A stretch of 64,000 nt of DNA from Rhizobium leguminosarum. Lineage in GTDB: Bacteria > Pseudomonadota > Alphaproteobacteria > Rhizobiales > Rhizobiaceae. Of the stretch, positions 1-7,810 are shown piece after piece. The stretch covers positions 1 through 64,000 of the forward strand of contig NZ_MZMU01000011.1 of the NCBI RefSeq assembly GCF_004123835.1. Reading direction: 5' to 3'. Each line of letters begins with the position of its first letter. Within the stretch, counting starts at the first letter, position 1. Below the pieces are notes generated by a model. The model was given only the letters and a program-made list of their open reading frames with translations, did not search any database and had not been told where the DNA came from. Position numbers and translations under genes: made by a program.

Positions 1-448
1 CAGAACACAAACCAGCAATCGCCAATCCGCTTGAGTTTCACTAGAACGAAAGACTTCGTCGCCAGCAGCGCCGCCGCCCTCGTTCAGTGAGTGGGCTTAT
101 AGAACTAACCCTCCCAAACAGTCAACACACCCAACCAAAGTTTTTTGACATTTTTGTAACAGGTTGATTCGGCTTGCGTTTTTGTTGGTCGACATTATCC
201 ACAGGGTGCGCTTTCGGAACGGATTCCTGAAAATTCCTTTACCGACTGGTCAAAAATCCATCGGAAAGCCGTTCTCGGACCCCGAAAGATGACGAAAAAA
301 CAGCGTCTTGCGCGGATTTATGGTTAACAGAGGATTAAAGTGCCTCCGACCGGCGAGCTTTAAACTTCCGTCACAAATCAGCGGCTGAGATTTCGGAACC
401 TATCACCGAGTTGGGTGTTGTCTTTCCCATTGAAGGAAGGAGACCGAC
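1..448. other. Gene-free left end, AT-rich upstream region
   Basis: I see no convincing coding frame here. The stretch from about 100 to 340 is clearly richer in A+T than the genes that follow and holds a perfect DnaA-box nonamer TTATCCACA at 195-203 and a TTGACA hexamer at 145-150 with no good -10 partner. It is probably the promoter and leader region for the gene starting at 449, and perhaps for a gene to the left of the window. One DnaA box is not enough to call an origin. Confidence 0.4.
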
Positions 449-787
449 ATGGCTGCCAATACCGATGATATTAGAGCATCTGTCAGCAAGGACATCGCCG
501 CACTCCAGCAGGAAGTCTCGCGCCTACAGAAGATGATTTCCGCGCAAGGCGCCGAAGCCTACTACGAAGTGCGCGGCCGCGCCGGCAAGGCGTATGACGA
601 AGCCCTGCCCCGGGCAAAGAACGCCGTCGCCCAGATCCGGGCCGAAGGTGTCGCTGCCGCCGACGCCGCCCGCGAGCATCCGACCGCAACGACCACTGCT
701 CTGGTGCTTGCAGGCGCCATTGGCTTCCTTGCCGGATACCTGCTTTCCGGCAGTCCGCAGCCGCAGCCTCGCCATTGGTGGCGCTGA
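449..787 (+). CDS. DUF883/ElaB-YqjD-like membrane-anchored protein
   Basis: A 112-residue protein with an N-terminal, heptad-like helical part (about residues 10-45, rich in Ala, Gln, Glu and Lys) and a single C-terminal glycine-rich membrane helix (about residues 82-103, with small-residue spacing as in glycine zippers), ending in a short basic tail. This is the layout of the DUF883 family; the E. coli members ElaB and YqjD sit in the inner membrane and bind ribosomes in stationary phase. ATG is preceded by a strong AAGGAAGGAG site. A long inverted repeat follows the stop, so it is probably transcribed alone. The family call is good; the role in this organism is inferred. Confidence 0.75.
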   Translation: MAANTDDIRASVSKDIAALQQEVSRLQKMISAQGAEAYYEVRGRAGKAYDEALPRAKNAVAQIRAEGVAAADAAREHPTATTTALVLAGAIGFLAGYLLSGSPQPQPRHWWR

Positions 788-815
788 CACGCCACATCCA
801 CCCATAGACCGGTTT

Positions 816-856
816 TTTACGCACCCGCCGATCCGTTTTTCGGCAGGGTGCGTAAA
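816..856 (+). terminator. Long hairpin after the DUF883 gene
   Basis: The arms at 816-831 (TTTACGCACCCGCCGA) and 840-856 pair over about 16 bp with one bulged A. There is no clean T-tract on the right arm, so it may be a bidirectional terminator or a stabilising hairpin. Confidence 0.45.
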
Positions 857-926
857 TGCTTATGTCTTACAAAAACCAATTTTTAATGTGAGCTATGGGA
901 ACATAAAAAACGAAGGGAGGACTACC

Positions 927-1133
927 ATGGAGAACAAGAGGGCCAACTGCATTATTGAAGTCAGCGTCGACAGCGCCGATGGCCGCTATGCGGTCGGTAT
1001 CATGAATATGCGCCAGGCACTCGATCTGCCGGAAATGCCTAGTCTGTCCTACACGCATCCGGACCCGGTCAAGGCCGCCGCCGGCATCGTCGTCAGCCGC
1101 AAGGAACTGGCCGGTTTCATGGTCTGCCGCTGA
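927..1133 (+). CDS. Small conserved-type hypothetical protein (68 aa)
   Basis: Starts at ATG 927 behind a GGGAGG site (915-920), giving 68 residues with mixed charge and no membrane segment or signal peptide. The frame is open further upstream, but those codons run through the hairpin at 816-856 and the 3' end of the preceding gene, so the internal start is preferred. I do not recognise a domain. Codon use looks like the surrounding genes, which with the good ribosome site supports a real small soluble protein of unknown role. Confidence 0.6.
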   Translation: MENKRANCIIEVSVDSADGRYAVGIMNMRQALDLPEMPSLSYTHPDPVKAAAGIVVSRKELAGFMVCR

Positions 1134-1162
1134 GGCAGCGCCACCCTAACAAAGCCGTGACG

Positions 1163-1180
1163 GCGCTTTATCCAAAGCGC
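1163..1180 (+). terminator. Hairpin after the 68-aa gene
   Basis: Perfect 7-bp stem GCGCTTT / AAAGCGC with the tetraloop ATCC, about 30 bases after the stop. No T-run follows directly, so termination activity is uncertain. Confidence 0.35.
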
Positions 1181-1290
1181 TGAGCCCTTGTTGCAGCGCC
1201 TTTATTCCCCTCGTTTTTTATTCACGTTGCTGGCATCCTTCTGCCGTTCATGCCAAGAAAACGGCATCGAAAGCAGGATAAGGATGGCAA

Positions 1291-2097
1291 ATGAGGGAGC
1301 GGCGCCCCCCGCACAAGACGCGTGAACGAACAAAGCTCGGAGATAACGCCGCGGCCAAGCGGGTCACCCTTCCCCGTGCCCTTTCCAAGCTCGGTTATTG
1401 CTCCCGCACGCAGGCCGAACGCCTAATTGCCGAAAATCGTGTTGCGGTTGACGGCCGTACCGTCAGCGATACTTCCGCATGGGTCGATCTTGCCACGGCA
1501 AGGATCAGCATCGACGGCCTCGTCATCGCTGCCGAAGCGAAAATCTATCTGATGCTCAACAAGCCTCGCGGTCTCGTCACCACCCGCCACGATCCCGAAG
1601 GCAGGCCGACGGTCTATGATTGTCTCAGGGATTTCGACATCCCGCATCTCTCTCCGGTCGGCCGGCTCGACAAGGCGAGCGAGGGCTTGCTGCTTTTCAC
1701 CAACGACACCGAATTCGCCCAGATCCTGCTTGATCCGGTCACCCATGTAACAAAAACCTATCATGTCCAGATCGACCGCATCATGGACGACGAGGACATA
1801 GCCGCCATGACATCAGGCATCCGCCACGACGGCGAAGTGCTGACGGCGACCGCCGCGCGGCGCCTGCGCCAGGGCGACAGGAATTCGTGGATCGAGGTCG
1901 AGCTCGACGAGGGCCGCAACCGCCAGATCCGTCGCATGCTGGAGGCGCTCGGCACCGAATGCCTGCGCCTCGTACGTGTCGCAATCGGCGGGCTCGATCT
2001 CGGCGAACTGCCGAAAGGCGCCGTGCGTGCACTGACCGAACCGGAATTGCAGGCACTGCGCCGGAGGACCGGCATGGAAAGGACGAGACGCAATTGA
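1291..2097 (+). CDS. RsuA/RluB/E/F-family rRNA pseudouridine synthase
   Basis: Isomerises a specific uridine in rRNA to pseudouridine. The 268-residue protein has a basic leader (1-25), an S4 RNA-binding domain (about 26-85, beginning PRALSKLGYCSRTQAERLI) and a catalytic domain with the signature GRLDKASEGLLLFTND, where Asp127 should be the nucleophile, and later EGRNRQIRRML, typical of the RsuA family. Start ATG 1291 has an AAGGA site; the ATG at 1284 is out of frame. The target position (16S or 23S) cannot be read from the sequence. The next gene begins 5 bp or less after the stop, so the two are probably co-transcribed. Confidence 0.88.
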   Translation: MRERRPPHKTRERTKLGDNAAAKRVTLPRALSKLGYCSRTQAERLIAENRVAVDGRTVSDTSAWVDLATARISIDGLVIAAEAKIYLMLNKPRGLVTTRHDPEGRPTVYDCLRDFDIPHLSPVGRLDKASEGLLLFTNDTEFAQILLDPVTHVTKTYHVQIDRIMDDEDIAAMTSGIRHDGEVLTATAARRLRQGDRNSWIEVELDEGRNRQIRRMLEALGTECLRLVRVAIGGLDLGELPKGAVRALTEPELQALRRRTGMERTRRN

Positions 2098-2102
2098 CCG
2101 GT

Positions 2103-2798
2103 ATGACAGAGCTGGCGCCGCACGATTTCTGGCAGGAGATTCACCCGCCCGGCACCTTCGCCGCCGATGGGGAATTAGCCTCTTTCTATGTCGCCACGCT
2201 CGAAGACGGCCGCCAGCTTCGCCTGCCGATCCGTGAGCTGGCGGATGGCGAGCACGCTCTCGCCTCGCTGATCGTCAACCAGGCAAGCTTCGCCGTGCTC
2301 GATGCGCTCGCCGAACGCCTCGCCGAAAAGATTAGGCCCATGCGCATCGATGTCGTCACCGGCCTGCCGACGCTCGGCCTGACGCTGGCCGCCGCCGTGG
2401 CACAGAAGCTCGGCCATAGCCGCTACGTTCCGCTCGGCACCTCGCGCAAATTCTGGTATCGCGACGAGCTCTCCGTCGCCCTGTCTTCGATCACCACGCC
2501 GAGACAGCAGAAACGTCTCTATATCGACCCGCGCATGCTGCCGCTGCTTCAGGGACGGCGTGTCGCACTCATCGATGACGTCATTTCCAGCGGCGCCTCG
2601 ATCGTTGCCGGCCTGCATCTGCTGATGGCCTGCGGTATCGAACCCGTCGTCATCGGTGCGGCCATGCTGCAATCGGAGCGCTGGCGCGAAAGCCTCGCAG
2701 CCGCCGGGCCGCAATGGAGCGCGCGCACCGTCGGCGTCTTCGCAACCCCCATTCTGCAGCGGAACGCCGCGGGCCGGTGGCAGGCACCACCAGCCTGA
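2103..2798 (+). CDS. Phosphoribosyltransferase-family protein
   Basis: A 231-residue type I phosphoribosyltransferase. The PRPP-binding loop VALIDDVISSGAS lies near residues 152-165, preceded by a beta-alpha segment, VVTGLPTLGLTLAAAVA, that matches the PPi-loop region. Family members include purine, pyrimidine and xanthine PRTases and regulators; the specific base is not evident. I chose ATG 2103, but an in-frame TTG at 2094 has a better spaced GGAAAGGACGAG site and would overlap the preceding stop, so translational coupling with the pseudouridine synthase gene is likely. The same frame is open upstream through that gene, but that part is not coding. Confidence 0.75.
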   Translation: MTELAPHDFWQEIHPPGTFAADGELASFYVATLEDGRQLRLPIRELADGEHALASLIVNQASFAVLDALAERLAEKIRPMRIDVVTGLPTLGLTLAAAVAQKLGHSRYVPLGTSRKFWYRDELSVALSSITTPRQQKRLYIDPRMLPLLQGRRVALIDDVISSGASIVAGLHLLMACGIEPVVIGAAMLQSERWRESLAAAGPQWSARTVGVFATPILQRNAAGRWQAPPA

Positions 2799-2900
2799 CG
2801 CGAGATATGAGGATTGTTCAATCTTCGCCTAAAAGCGCCTCTGTACAGCGCATGAGGAACGATTACAGTCCGCCTGATCGATGAAACAACGGACCCGCCC

Positions 2901-4643
2901 ATGTCGTTCGAGCAAGCATCCCTGCTGATCCTTCTGCTGGCGATGCTCATTCTCTTCTCGCTCGGTCGCATCCGCATCGAGGTGGTCTCGATCGCCGGCC
3001 TGCTTGTCGGCCATGCGCTCGGCCTTTATCCCGCCGATCAGATCTTCACGGGCTTCGCCAGTCCCGTCGTCATCACCGTCGTCGAAATCCTGCTGATCGT
3101 CCAGGTGCTGGCGCGCGCCAAGCTCTTCGACAGTCTCGCCGCCCGTTTCGCGACCGCAAGACCCAGGGACTTCACCGTCATCGCTGGCACTTCCGCGCTT
3201 GCCGGCTTCATGTCCATCTTCATGAACAATATCGGCGCCTTTGCGATCACCTTGCCGGTAACGCTACGTCTCGGCACGGTCCTGACGATCCCCCGCCGCC
3301 AGCTCGTCATGCCGATCTCGTTCGCGGCCCTGCTCGGTGGCCTCGTTTCGCTGATCGGCACGCCGGCCAACCTGCTCGTCAGCGATGCGCTCGCCAAGGC
3401 GACCGGAACCGGCTTTCACTTCTTCGATTTCGCTTATGTCGGCCTGCCGGTCGCCATCGCCGGCATTCTGCTCATCGCCTTTCGCGTGCAGCGCCTGTTT
3501 CCGGAACCCGACGAAACACCGTCAACGACCTCTCCGGCTACGCGCCGCATCGTCGTCGAGCGTCGCATCCCTGACGTCTCGCCGCTGATCGGCGTGCGGC
3601 TTTCCGATTGCCCGGTGCGTTTCGGCATCAAGCCGCACGCGCTGATCCGCGCCGATAATTTCGTCTTCGGTCCGCTCGACCAGTCGGTGATCGAACCTGG
3701 CGACGTGCTGCTTGCCGAAGGCGCCGATGCAGTCTTTGCCGGCCTTGCCGCCACGCAGGCGCTGATCGCCGATACCCATCCGGATGCCCTGCAGCCGGAT
3801 TTCACCCGTGTCGAAGCTGTCGTCATGCCGGAAAGCACGTTGGTCGGTTCGCGCGTCCGTTCGCTCGAAGTCTTCCATTCTCGCGGCATCGCGGTCACCG
3901 CCCTTTCCATGCGCGCGCCGCGCATCGAGGGCCGCTTCCTCGACCTGCAATTGTCGATCGGCGATATATTGACGCTGGAGGGACCGCCCATCGCGATCGG
4001 CGAAGCGTTGGAGGAAAGCGAGTGCCTGCCGCTCGCCTCGACAGCAGCGGCCGAACCGGCGCTCCTATCCTGGCGCCCCTTCGCGCTTTTTGCCGCGGGC
4101 GTCGCTGCCTCGGCCGCCGGCCTGCGTCCCGACATCGCTTTTGCCGGCGTCGTGCTCGTGCTCGCTCTGCTTAATCATCTGAACATCCGTCAGGCGATGG
4201 CCGATCTCAATTGGCCAATCATCATCATGCTGGCGGCGATGATCCCGATCGGCCAGGCGGTGGCAAGCACCGGAGCGGCCGAAACCATTGCCGGCTGGCT
4301 CAGCCTCGTCGTGCCGATCACCCATCCGCTCTTCGGCATCGCCCTCATCCTCTTCCTCGCCATGGCATTGACGCCTTTTGTCAACAATGCGACGGTCGCA
4401 ATCGTCCTGACCCCGATCGCACTGGAATTCGCAAGAGCCGGCAGGCATGCGCCGGACGCCTATCTGATCGCGGTCGCCGCCGGCGCCTCCCTGGATTTCC
4501 TGACGCCCTTCGGCCATCACAACAACACGCTGGCAATGGGCATCGGCGGCTACCGCTTCGGCGATTTCCTGCGCGCCGGCTGGCCGCTTGCCGTCACAAC
4601 TTACGGCCTCGCCCTGCTTCTTACCGGTCTGTTCTGGCTGTGA
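2901..4643 (+). CDS. SLC13/DASS-type anion carrier with two RCK_C domains
   Basis: A 580-residue membrane protein. N-terminal membrane segments (about 1-195) and C-terminal ones (about 390-580) flank a soluble middle part with two TrkA-C (RCK_C)-like units (about 215-295 and 305-375; for example the stretch IGVRLSDCPVRFGIKPHALIR). This is the architecture of the CitM/ArsB/divalent-anion:Na+ symporter superfamily members that carry regulatory RCK domains. Substrates in the family include sulfate, di- and tricarboxylates and silicate; none can be assigned here. The repeated motifs FMNNIGAFAITLP and TPFVNNATVAIVLTP are the two inverted helix-hairpin signatures. The ribosome site before ATG 2901 is weak. 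It stands alone between the PRTase gene and purC. Confidence 0.8.
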   Translation: MSFEQASLLILLLAMLILFSLGRIRIEVVSIAGLLVGHALGLYPADQIFTGFASPVVITVVEILLIVQVLARAKLFDSLAARFATARPRDFTVIAGTSALAGFMSIFMNNIGAFAITLPVTLRLGTVLTIPRRQLVMPISFAALLGGLVSLIGTPANLLVSDALAKATGTGFHFFDFAYVGLPVAIAGILLIAFRVQRLFPEPDETPSTTSPATRRIVVERRIPDVSPLIGVRLSDCPVRFGIKPHALIRADNFVFGPLDQSVIEPGDVLLAEGADAVFAGLAATQALIADTHPDALQPDFTRVEAVVMPESTLVGSRVRSLEVFHSRGIAVTALSMRAPRIEGRFLDLQLSIGDILTLEGPPIAIGEALEESECLPLASTAAAEPALLSWRPFALFAAGVAASAAGLRPDIAFAGVVLVLALLNHLNIRQAMADLNWPIIIMLAAMIPIGQAVASTGAAETIAGWLSLVVPITHPLFGIALILFLAMALTPFVNNATVAIVLTPIALEFARAGRHAPDAYLIAVAAGASLDFLTPFGHHNNTLAMGIGGYRFGDFLRAGWPLAVTTYGLALLLTGLFWL

Positions 4644-4727
4644 TGCGATACCCGATCGGCTTGACTTCCCCAGCAATGAAACTAGAGCAGGAAGTCTTCA
4701 CCCAATAATTAAGGACAGTCGAGCGCC

Positions 4728-5672
4728 GTGCGAATTCTCTCCGAAGCCCATTTCCCGGAATTGCCGAACTATTATCGCGGCAAGGTGCGCGAGAATTACG
4801 ATCTTCCGGACGGACGCCGCATTATTATCAGCACCGACCGGCTGAGCGCTTTCGACCGCATCCTCACCTGCATCCCCTATAAGGGCGAGGTACTGACGCA
4901 GACTGCGCGCTACTGGTTCGAGGCGACGAAGGACATCTGCCCGAACCACGTTCTCGACTATCCCGACGCGAATGTCGTCATCGGCAAGCGGCTCGACATC
5001 CTGCCGGTCGAGATCGTCGTGCGCGGTTATCTCGCAGGCACCACCGGCACCTCGATCCTGACGCTTTATAAGAAGGGCGAACGCGAGATGTACGGCATCC
5101 GTCTGCCCGACGGCATGCGCGACAACCAGATCCTGCCGGAACCCGTCATCACGCCGACCAGCAAGGAATTCGACGGCGGCCACGATGAGCCGCTGACACC
5201 CGCCGAAATCGTCACGCGTGGCCTTCTCACCAAAGAACAATGGCAGACGCTGTCGACATATGCGCTCGCCCTCTTTGCCCGTGGCCAGGAGATGGCGGCG
5301 AAAAACGGGCTGATCCTGGTCGATACCAAATACGAGTTCGGTACCGATGGTGACGGCAACATTATCCTTGCCGACGAGATCCACACGCCGGACAGTAGCC
5401 GCTACTGGCTTGCCGAAAGCTATCCGGCAAGCTTTGCCGCCGGAAAACGCCCGGAAAGTTTAGACAAGGATTTTGTCCGCGCCTGGGTGGCGGAGCGCTG
5501 CGATCCCTATAAGGACGAGATCCCGGAAATCCCCGCCGAACTGATCGAGCAGACCTCGGCCGTCTATATCAAAGCCTACGAGGCGATCACCGGCGAGCGC
5601 TTTGTCCCAGATGATAGCGGCGAGACGCCGCTTGCCCGTGTCCGAAACAACCTCGCTCCCTATTTTCCTTGA
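4728..5672 (+). CDS. purC: Phosphoribosylaminoimidazole-succinocarboxamide synthase
   Basis: Catalyses CAIR + Asp + ATP to SAICAR in purine biosynthesis. At 314 residues it belongs to the longer form resembling yeast Ade1 rather than the ~250-residue bacterial form. Seen: N-terminal [20 protein letters not shown] (nucleotide-binding lobe), [10 protein letters not shown] and the conserved [15 protein letters not shown], and later [11 protein letters not shown] and [13 protein letters not shown]. Start is GTG 4728 after a weak purine-rich AAGGACAG. Rhizobia often carry a second, short purC in the main pur cluster; that copy is outside this window, so this one may be a paralogue. Confidence 0.93.
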   Translation: MRILSEAHFPELPNYYRGKVRENYDLPDGRRIIISTDRLSAFDRILTCIPYKGEVLTQTARYWFEATKDICPNHVLDYPDANVVIGKRLDILPVEIVVRGYLAGTTGTSILTLYKKGEREMYGIRLPDGMRDNQILPEPVITPTSKEFDGGHDEPLTPAEIVTRGLLTKEQWQTLSTYALALFARGQEMAAKNGLILVDTKYEFGTDGDGNIILADEIHTPDSSRYWLAESYPASFAAGKRPESLDKDFVRAWVAERCDPYKDEIPEIPAELIEQTSAVYIKAYEAITGERFVPDDSGETPLARVRNNLAPYFP

Positions 5673-5780
5673 AAAGGCGACAGACGAAAGCCGCCGGCCC
5701 GATCATCAGCTTGCGGCATTCCTTCCAATCGCGCTAGCATCGAAAAAAAGGGGTATCGGGCTCAGCCCGGCGGGGAACAG

Positions 5781-6383
5781 ATGGCAAGAAGGCCAAGACG
5801 CAAGGCCGAGGAAACGCGGGAAGACATTCTCTCCATGGCGGAGATGCTGTTTCGCGAGCGTGGCTTCGTCGCGGTATCGATCGCCGATATCGCCGGCGCG
5901 CTGCACATGTCGCCCGCCAATGTCTTCAAGCACTTCCGTTCCAAGGTCGCGCTGGTCGATGCGATCGCCGGACGCCATCTCGACGATGCCGCCGAGCGCT
6001 TCGCCGCCTTCGACGAGAAGCTGCCGCCGAAGGAACAATTGCTCCGCTTCATCCTGCGTCTGCTGGAAAGCCACCTGCAGGACATCCAGAAGAACCCTTA
6101 CATCTTCGAAATGGTGCTTTCGACGATCGAAGCCAAACTCGAGGCCGGCAATCGTTATCGCGCTCGCATCGAGGCGAAGCTCGGCGAGATCATCCGCGAG
6201 GGCATGGCGGAGGGACGTTATCATTGCCGCGATCCCGAGAGCGCGGCGCATACCGTTGCAGACGTCCTGGCCTGCGTGCTGCACCCTGTCCTGATCGCTC
6301 GCGACCACAAGGAGACCCTTGTGCACCGTGCCGAAAAAATCGTGTGTTTCGTCGATGCCGCACTGCAAAATAGCGCTTGCTAA
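5781..6383 (+). CDS. TetR/AcrR-family repressor of the adjacent efflux pump
   Basis: A 200-residue regulator. The N-terminal helix-turn-helix (about 13-58) reads REDILSMAEMLFRERGFVAVS then IADIAGALHMSPANVFKHF, typical of TetR; the C-terminal domain (about 80-200) is the variable ligand-binding dimer domain, with the C-terminal half most like AcrR/BetI-type TetR_C. It lies 167 bp upstream of, and in the same direction as, the RND pump genes, the usual place for a local repressor. An interrupted dyad AAGTGA-N16-TCACTT at 6382-6409 just after its stop, ahead of the pump promoter, is a candidate operator. Ligand unknown. Confidence 0.85.
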   Translation: MARRPRRKAEETREDILSMAEMLFRERGFVAVSIADIAGALHMSPANVFKHFRSKVALVDAIAGRHLDDAAERFAAFDEKLPPKEQLLRFILRLLESHLQDIQKNPYIFEMVLSTIEAKLEAGNRYRARIEAKLGEIIREGMAEGRYHCRDPESAAHTVADVLACVLHPVLIARDHKETLVHRAEKIVCFVDAALQNSAC

Positions 6384-6409
6384 GTGATGATTGCTGAATT
6401 ACGTCACTT
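6382..6409. promoter_or_regulatory. Candidate TetR operator ahead of the RND pump
   Basis: Inverted repeat AAGTGA (6382-6387) and TCACTT (6404-6409) separated by 16 bases, 142 bp upstream of the membrane-fusion gene and overlapping the regulator's stop codon. Assignment is by position only. Confidence 0.3.
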
Positions 6410-6550
6410 CGTAAAGCTTTTCTTAAATTCGGATAACGGCATTTGAAGCCAAACCAATCCTGACGCTTATATAAGCCTGCGCTCGATCGAGCCGAGCCGT
6501 GGGCTGAACTCGTGGATTGAACGGCGATTGCCACCGCACAGGAATTCAGC

Positions 6551-7762
6551 ATGATACGGCGTGCCCTCCTCATCTCCCCGGCCCTGGCATTCGCAGCCCT
6601 TCTCGCCGCCTGCAGCGACAGTGGCTCCAAGCCCGCCGGCAATGCGGGTGCAGGGGCGGCGCAGCAGGCTGCCCCCGTCGGCGTAGTCACGCTGGCGAAG
6701 GGTACCTTCCCGATCACCACGATCCTGCCCGGCCGCGCCGAGACATTTCAGACAGCCGATATCCGGCCTCAGGTCAGCGGCCTGATCCGCGAGATTGCCT
6801 TTAAGGACGGCGGCGAGATCAAGAAGGGCGACCTTCTCTACCAGATCGAGGATGCACCCTATATCGCCGCCATCGAGCAGGCCAAGGCGGCGATCTCCAA
6901 GGCGCAGGCGAGCGTGCCGAGCGCTGAAAGCAATCTCGACCGCTACCAGCGCCTCGTCGGCAGCGGCGCCACCCAGATCGAATTCGAGACGGCCAAGACG
7001 ACGCTGCTGCAGGCCAAGGCCGAAGTCGAGTCGGCGAAAGCCGCGCTTTCCGCCGCACAGATCGATCTCGACCATACCAGGATCGTCGCGCCTTTCGATG
7101 GCATCATCGACCAGACGGCTGTTAATGTCGGCAACGTCGTCTCTGCCAACCAGACGACGGCGCTGACGACGATCCGCCAGCTCGATCCGATCTACATCTC
7201 GCTGACGGAATCGAGCACCAACCTCTTGAAGCTGCGCGATGCGATGGCCGCCGGCGACATCAAGGGCGAAGCCAATGTCGTCTTCCATCTGATCTTGGAA
7301 AACGGCAAGGAATACAACCAGCAGGGCAAGCTCGACATGTCGAAGCAGGTGGTCAGCGAGACGACCGGCACCTTCATCATCCGTGTGCTCTTTCCCAATC
7401 CCGACCGTATCGTGCTGCCCGGCATGTATGTCCGCGCAACCGTCGAGCTCGGCGCCGAGGCCGGTTATGCGCTACCGCAGCTGGCGACGAGCCGTGATGC
7501 CAACGGCCGGCTGACGGCACAGTTCGTTTCCGCCGACGGCAAGGTCGAAACCCGCGCCTTCGAGAACAGCTCGCCCTCCAACAATTCCTGGCTCGTGACC
7601 GAAGGCATCAAGGACGGCGATCAGCTGATCGTCAGCGGCCTGCAATCGATCACTTCAGGCATGCCGGTGAAGCCGGTCCCGATGAAGATCAACGACAACG
7701 GCGTGGTCGTGCCTGCCGAGCAGCCCGCGGCCGGTGATGCTGAGAAGCCCGCAGCGAAGTAA
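6551..7762 (+). CDS. RND efflux periplasmic adaptor (AcrA/MexA family) lipoprotein
   Basis: Membrane-fusion protein of a tripartite drug-efflux pump, 403 residues. A lipoprotein signal ends at LLAACS, lipidated Cys21, so it should be anchored in the periplasmic face of the inner membrane. Order: biotin-lipoyl half motifs (about 60-90 and 180-210), an alpha-hairpin (about 95-170, Ala/Lys-rich) that docks on the outer membrane factor, then beta-barrel and membrane-proximal domains to about 370, and an Ala/Pro-rich tail. The next gene, the RND transporter, follows 48 bp downstream; both belong to one operon with the outer membrane factor. Confidence 0.9.
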   Translation: MIRRALLISPALAFAALLAACSDSGSKPAGNAGAGAAQQAAPVGVVTLAKGTFPITTILPGRAETFQTADIRPQVSGLIREIAFKDGGEIKKGDLLYQIEDAPYIAAIEQAKAAISKAQASVPSAESNLDRYQRLVGSGATQIEFETAKTTLLQAKAEVESAKAALSAAQIDLDHTRIVAPFDGIIDQTAVNVGNVVSANQTTALTTIRQLDPIYISLTESSTNLLKLRDAMAAGDIKGEANVVFHLILENGKEYNQQGKLDMSKQVVSETTGTFIIRVLFPNPDRIVLPGMYVRATVELGAEAGYALPQLATSRDANGRLTAQFVSADGKVETRAFENSSPSNNSWLVTEGIKDGDQLIVSGLQSITSGMPVKPVPMKINDNGVVVPAEQPAAGDAEKPAAK

Positions 7763-7810
7763 TCGCTGCAGGCCCGCATCGTCACCGTCTCAGCCGCACA
7801 GGAACAACCG

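Noticed and set aside
195..203. Perfect DnaA box TTATCCACA in an AT-rich region, as for a replication origin
   Set aside because: Only one box is seen; no cluster of boxes, no parA/hemE-type neighbours and no replication genes nearby.
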